From contig CAMNFX010000047.1 of NCBI GenBank assembly GCA_946537585.1, positions 1-8,681 of the forward strand: DNA of 8,681 nt, in the 5' to 3' direction. The stretch comes from an uncultured Lachnospiraceae bacterium (lineage in GTDB: Bacteria; Bacillota; Clostridia; Lachnospirales; Lachnospiraceae). The notes beneath the pieces are model-generated. The model searched no databases. It was not told the origin of the DNA and saw nothing but the letters and a program-made list of their open reading frames with translations. Below are positions 5,517 through 8,681 of this stretch, one piece after another. The position numbers were made by a program, and so were the translations under genes. Position 1 is the first letter of the stretch. Every line of letters starts with the position of its first letter.

Positions 5517-7262
5517 TTACGGTCTTTTTCTTTTTCTTTGTTTTTTTCTTAATCTTCCCTGCACCTCCAGATCCATTTCGATCTGCTGTGTGCCGGTCAT
5601 ATCACGGGTCCTCTGCAGACGCTTTGCGCGTCTTCTGGCACGTTCCTCAGCCACCCTGTTCTCCGCCCGGAGCCTGATGCCGATGATCAGGATGCCAAGA
5701 CCTGCCGCCGCTCCGAGCCCGATCAGAAGGATCCTGAGGATCCCGGGGCCTTTCCTGGCGTTTTCCGCCGCTTCGGCCGTCCCGCTCTCCTGTTCGGACT
5801 GTGACGCTTCCTCTTTAAGCTCCGTCTCCGGAATACTCTCCGCTGCTTCCGGGCTGCCCATGGCCGCTGTGGCTTTGCTGCCGCCTTCCTCCAGGGAAGC
5901 GGTATCCGTTTCCGTTTCTCCTGTGCCTTCCGCCGGCTCTGCAGTTTCACCGGTACCGGTGCCGTCTTCTTCTAAAGTCTCCGCTTCGCTGCTCTCTGCC
6001 TCTGTCGGTTCGATTCCGAGCAGGGTGCCGAGCAGGGGATCCTCTTCAATCGCGGCCATCGTATCCGTGCTGCCTCCTAACGGGATCAGCTTAAGGCCTG
6101 CAGATCCTACCTGACGGTCCCCGTAGGTATAGATCATTTCCGCAAGGGCGCCGGGGACGGCAACATTCTCCGTCCGGATCGTCTTGCTCACTTCCGCAAA
6201 GCTGCCCGCTTTCGGAATCGTGATCCTCGTATCCTGGTCAATGCCGATCGTGACGGAGTCGATCACGGGAACGCCCGCGACCTCAAAGTCATGCTCGATC
6301 ACATTATTGGTATTATCATAATCCGTCAGCTTCAGGGAGCTGAAATTATCAAAGCCGAAATCAAACAGACGGCGTGTATCATTGTAATGATTGGCATGCG
6401 CATTCAGCACGCAGGCCGCAAGCACCATTCCGTCTCTTTCGCAGGCTGTGACAAGTGTATTGCCCGCATTCATGGTGTATCCAGTCTTGCCGGCGATCGT
6501 TCCGCGGTAATACTGGGCTGAGTTCTTTTTCAGCATCAGATGCTTCGGATATACGGTGTTCCAGGGATCATTGGCATCGGGATAGCGCCGGATCGGCGCA
6601 TGCGTCCAGTATGTCCTGCTCTCGATATCCAGAAAGGTCTCATTCTGGATCGCGGCAGCCATGATCCGGCACATGTCATAGGCCGTGGTGTAGTGATTTT
6701 CATCCGTAAGGCCGGAGGGATTGTGAAAATGCGAACCGCGGCAGCCGAGCTCCTCCGCCTTCATGTTCATCATCTTTACAAAGACATCCCGGTCATTCTC
6801 GCCCTCGCCTTTCAGCTCCGGATGCTTTGCTCCGACATGCTCCGCCAGGGCATTTGCGACCTCGTTCGCCGACTGGAACAAAAGGCAGTACAGGCAGTCC
6901 AGCACGGACAGCCGGTCTCCCTCGGAAGCGCCGATGATCGTGGAGTTTTCCTCTTCGATATGTACCGCATCATAGGAAAATGTGACCTGTTCACTTAAAT
7001 TGTCACAGTTTTCTATGGTGATCAGGGCAGTCAGTACCTTGGTGATGGAAGCCGGATAGTATGGTTCGTCCGCATTTTTCGCAAACAAAACCACACCTGA
7101 TCTTGCGTCGATCAGGCAGGCTCCCTCAGATGCCACATAGCAGTCGGACGGCCAGGCTTCCAGTGCAAATGAGCACACGGAAAAAGCCGGACAGATCAAT
7201 GCCGACATCAAAAGAACGCATATGATGTTGGTTAAAGCTTTTTTTACAACCATATGCCTCAT
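5517..7262 (-). CDS. D-alanyl-D-alanine carboxypeptidase (PBP5/DacF-type, class C penicillin-binding protein)
   Basis: This extracytoplasmic serine peptidase removes the terminal D-alanine of peptidoglycan stem peptides, limiting cross-linking. The three active-site motifs are present: Ser72-x-x-Lys75 (PASITK), Ser131-Ala-Asn133 and Lys259-Thr-Gly261 (AGKTGYT). A signal peptide covers about residues 5-33, the peptidase domain about 35-300, and a PBP5_C-like beta domain about 318-397. At 581 residues the protein is longer than usual (roughly 380-450). The excess is a Glu/Thr/Ser/Ala-rich stretch (about 418-502), a hydrophobic segment (507-529) and a strongly basic tail ending in KKQRKRKRP. This arrangement suggests an outside stalk, a membrane anchor and a cytoplasmic tail. 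The start is ambiguous: Met1 has no clear ribosome site, and Met4 has GAGG only three bases away. A sigma-A-type promoter lies just upstream. The NlpC/P60 gene follows after 25 bases. A dacF assignment is possible, but the paralogue cannot be decided from sequence alone. Confidence 0.95.
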   Translation of the reverse strand: MRHMVVKKALTNIICVLLMSALICPAFSVCSFALEAWPSDCYVASEGACLIDARSGVVLFAKNADEPYYPASITKVLTALITIENCDNLSEQVTFSYDAVHIEEENSTIIGASEGDRLSVLDCLYCLLFQSANEVANALAEHVGAKHPELKGEGENDRDVFVKMMNMKAEELGCRGSHFHNPSGLTDENHYTTAYDMCRIMAAAIQNETFLDIESRTYWTHAPIRRYPDANDPWNTVYPKHLMLKKNSAQYYRGTIAGKTGYTMNAGNTLVTACERDGMVLAACVLNAHANHYNDTRRLFDFGFDNFSSLKLTDYDNTNNVIEHDFEVAGVPVIDSVTIGIDQDTRITIPKAGSFAEVSKTIRTENVAVPGALAEMIYTYGDRQVGSAGLKLIPLGGSTDTMAAIEEDPLLGTLLGIEPTEAESSEAETLEEDGTGTGETAEPAEGTGETETDTASLEEGGSKATAAMGSPEAAESIPETELKEEASQSEQESGTAEAAENARKGPGILRILLIGLGAAAGLGILIIGIRLRAENRVAEERARRRAKRLQRTRDMTGTQQIEMDLEVQGRLRKKQRKRKRP

Positions 7263-7264
7263 AC

Positions 7265-7277
7265 CGCCCGCCGGGCG
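7265..7277 (-). promoter_or_regulatory. GC hairpin filling the carboxypeptidase leader
   Basis: CGCCC at 7265-7269 pairs with GGGCG at 7273-7277 around a three-base loop. On the minus strand it ends two bases before the ATG at 7262. If transcription starts near 7280, as the promoter suggests, the hairpin makes up most of the untranslated leader. It could protect the 5' end of the mRNA or hinder ribosome loading. Confidence 0.5.
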
Positions 7278-7279
7278 AT

Positions 7280-7315
7280 TTTCTATATCATAGCGTAAAT
7301 CAATGGGAAAATCAA
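7280..7315 (-). promoter_or_regulatory. Sigma-A-type promoter of the carboxypeptidase-NlpC/P60 operon
   Basis: On the minus strand a -35 box TTGATT (7310-7315) and a -10 box TATGAT (7287-7292) are separated by exactly 17 bases. Each has a good match to the sigma-A/sigma-70 consensus. The expected start of transcription is around 7280, giving a leader of about 18 bases. This is the best promoter in the window. Confidence 0.7.
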
Positions 7316-7317
7316 TG
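7297..7317 (-). promoter_or_regulatory. 9-base direct repeat over the carboxypeptidase promoter (candidate operator)
   Basis: CATTGATTT occurs twice on the minus strand, at 7309-7317 and 7297-7305, with a three-base spacer and thus a 12-base period. The first copy contains the -35 box and the second lies in the promoter spacer. Direct repeats about one helical turn apart are the usual target layout of OmpR-family regulators. A bound protein here would be expected to block RNA polymerase. The repeat is seen; its role is inferred. Confidence 0.45.
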
Positions 7318-7358
7318 ATATCGCAGGGTTTGGCAAAGTCACGGGAGCTGTGAAGATG

Positions 7359-7410
7359 CGGCAGGGAGGCAGTGCGGCTGTCCGGCCGTATGCCTCCCCG
7401 TATGCTGCCG
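7359..7410 (-). terminator. Strong compound hairpin after the MATE gene, without a U-run
   Basis: GGGAGGCA (7364-7371) pairs with TGCCTCCC (7391-7398) over eight bases. An inner CGGC/GCCG stem (7375-7378 with 7385-7388) and an outer CGGCA/TGCCG stem (7359-7363 with 7406-7410) extend it, with a bulge on one side. It begins 11 bases after the MATE stop in the direction of transcription. No T-run follows, so it is a probable transcript end or barrier rather than a classical intrinsic terminator. The remaining bases to the promoter hold nothing else recognisable. Confidence 0.5.
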
Positions 7411-7421
7411 ACAGGCCTGTC

Positions 7422-8681
7422 TCAGCCGGCCAGCGGATCTACTTCCTTTTTCAGAATACCGCGGATAAAGGCAATGCTGAGTGCTGCGGAAGCCACCTCA
7501 GCAATCGGAAAGGATAACCAGACGCCCTGCAGCCCTATGACCTTCGAAAGGATAAACGCGCATGGAAGAAGCACGATGATCTGACGGATCAGAGATACCC
7601 AGAGGCTTAAAACGCCATGGCCGAGCGCCTGAAATACAGAGGAACACATAATGCAGAAGCCGGCAACGATAAACGGTGTGGCCAGTATCCGAAGAGCCGG
7701 TACACCGATCGAGAGCATGTTTTCGGAAGCATTGAAGAGCCCCAGCAGTGGTCCGGGGATCAGCTCAAAGAGGAGGAAGCCGACCGCCATGATGGACATG
7801 GCATACACCGCGCCCAGCTTAAAGGTCTCCCGGATACGCTCCGGCTTTCTTGCTCCGTAGTTAAAGGCGATGATCGGCACTACGCCGTTATTCAGTCCGA
7901 ATACCGGCATGAACACAAAGCTCTGCAGCTTGAAATAGACGCCGAATACGGCAGCAGCCGTGCTGGAGAAATCCAGCAGGATGCGGTTCAGGAAGAAGTT
8001 CATGACGGATCCTATGGACTGCATGAGGATAGACGGAAGGCCGACGGCATAGATCTGTGCGATGGTCTGACCGTCCGGTCTGAGATACTGTTTCTCAAAG
8101 CGGATCTCTTTGTTGACACGTAAGTTTGCAATCAGCCCGATGCAGGCGGCCGTGGTCTGCCCGATGACGGTGGCAAGAGCCGCACCGCGTGTCCCCATCG
8201 CCGGACAGCCGAGCAGGCCGAAGATCATGATGGGATCCAGGATGATATTGATGACTGCGCCCGTCGTCTGGGAGATCATGGACCAGATCGTAAGGCCTGT
8301 CGACTGCAGCAGCCGCTCAAAGGTCACCTGGAAGATCAGCGCCGCGGAAAGGCTCATGATCACATAGAGATAATCGACTCCGTAAGCCCGGATCTCGGGA
8401 TCCGGGGTCATCATATGAAAGTAGAGGGAAGCGCCAAACTGCCCCAGTATCATGATCACCGCTGCATAGATCAGATTGAGGGTCACGGCATTGCCGGCCG
8501 TCAGATTAACCTCGTCAAACCGCCGCTCACCGAGCTTCCGGCTGAGCCTTGCGTTGATGCCGACACCCGTGCCGCCGATCACCGCGATCATCAGCGTCTG
8601 GACCGGAAACGCCAGAGATACCGCAGTAAGAGCATCCTCACTTAAGCGGGCTACAAAAACAGAGTCCACGATATTATAAAG
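7422..8681 (-). CDS. MATE-family multidrug exporter, 5' end beyond the window
   Basis: This is an inner-membrane cation-coupled drug or metabolite antiporter of the multidrug and toxic compound extrusion family. The window holds 419 residues plus a TGA stop. The reading frame stays open to the window edge and starts LYNIVDSVFVARL, matching the first-helix region of MATE proteins, so only some tens of residues are missing. A GTG at 8669 (the Val before Asp-Ser) is an internal codon, not the start. Repeated hydrophobic helices fill the sequence. Family landmarks are NIILDPIMIF (145-154) in the first half, and GLNNG (262-266) followed by FNYGARKPERI (273-283) in the second half, a pattern typical of MepA/NorM-like bacterial members. 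The substrate cannot be inferred. The gene ends 11 bases before a strong hairpin and 159 bases before the carboxypeptidase start, so it is probably a separate transcription unit. Its promoter lies outside the window. Confidence 0.94.
   Translation of the reverse strand, partial: LYNIVDSVFVARLSEDALTAVSLAFPVQTLMIAVIGGTGVGINARLSRKLGERRFDEVNLTAGNAVTLNLIYAAVIMILGQFGASLYFHMMTPDPEIRAYGVDYLYVIMSLSAALIFQVTFERLLQSTGLTIWSMISQTTGAVINIILDPIMIFGLLGCPAMGTRGAALATVIGQTTAACIGLIANLRVNKEIRFEKQYLRPDGQTIAQIYAVGLPSILMQSIGSVMNFFLNRILLDFSSTAAAVFGVYFKLQSFVFMPVFGLNNGVVPIIAFNYGARKPERIRETFKLGAVYAMSIMAVGFLLFELIPGPLLGLFNASENMLSIGVPALRILATPFIVAGFCIMCSSVFQALGHGVLSLWVSLIRQIIVLLPCAFILSKVIGLQGVWLSFPIAEVASAALSIAFIRGILKKEVDPLAG

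Noticed and set aside
5590..6114. 174-residue Ser/Pro/Val-rich plus-strand frame
   Set aside because: Its composition is the antisense image of the acidic Glu/Thr/Ala stalk of the carboxypeptidase; no domain or ribosome site supports it.
7617..8123. 168-residue plus-strand frame opposite the MATE gene
   Set aside because: It is a shadow of a clear membrane-transporter frame, is hydrophilic without recognisable motifs, and has no neighbours on that strand.
8667..8669. GTG at 8669 as the start of the MATE gene
   Set aside because: The frame is open to the window edge and the codons before it encode the conserved LYNI of the first helix, so the gene is cut by the window.
1..8681. CRISPR arrays, tRNA/rRNA genes, insertion sequences, prophage or defence-system genes
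   Set aside because: No regularly spaced repeats, cloverleaf-like segments, transposase or integrase motifs, or defence-family proteins were seen; all long frames on one strand are accounted for by six known families.

Overview
The window is one co-directional block of six protein genes, all on the minus strand. Coding density is high, GC content is moderate (a little over half by eye), and no RNA genes, mobile elements or CRISPR arrays are visible. The gene families point to a Gram-positive anaerobe, most likely Clostridia and plausibly Lachnospiraceae. The clues are a VanR-like OmpR-family regulator with a multi-pass histidine kinase, a sporulation-type D-Ala-D-Ala carboxypeptidase with a C-terminal membrane anchor, a lipoprotein NlpC/P60 hydrolase with tandem peptidoglycan-binding repeats, and a Firmicutes-type TrmB. 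The taxon is an inference from family resemblance, not from a search.

In transcription order (high to low coordinates) the layout is as follows. (1) 8681-7422 is a MATE-family multidrug exporter whose first residues lie beyond the window edge. (2) 7421-7263 is a 159-base intergenic region. It holds a strong hairpin just after the MATE stop, then a good sigma-A-type promoter (TTGATT, 17 bases, TATGAT) overlaid by a 9-base direct repeat, then a very short GC-hairpin leader. (3) 7262-5517 is a penicillin-binding-protein-5-type D,D-carboxypeptidase. (4) 5491-3893, only 25 bases further on, is a lipoprotein with four PG-binding repeats and an NlpC/P60 peptidase domain. (5) 3892-3756 is a 137-base gap with a long hairpin and a possible weak promoter. 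(6) 3755-3057 and 3031-728 are a response regulator and its histidine kinase. (7) 681-10 is trmB, tRNA (guanine-N7)-methyltransferase, which probably shares the two-component transcript.

The middle genes form an envelope-maintenance group. The carboxypeptidase trims the terminal D-Ala of stem peptides, the NlpC/P60 enzyme is expected to cut within stem peptides, and the adjacent two-component system is of a type often linked to cell-wall or antimicrobial stress. That the regulator controls the two wall enzymes is inferred only from adjacency and from the repeat in the carboxypeptidase promoter. TrmB is a housekeeping tRNA modification enzyme and looks like a passenger on the regulatory transcript.

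I see no clearly undescribed system. The most interesting points are small: a repeat-bearing promoter for the wall-enzyme operon, weak or atypical translation starts on both wall genes, an Asp in place of the usual third catalytic residue of the NlpC/P60 domain, and a histidine kinase with a large outside domain followed by five more membrane helices.
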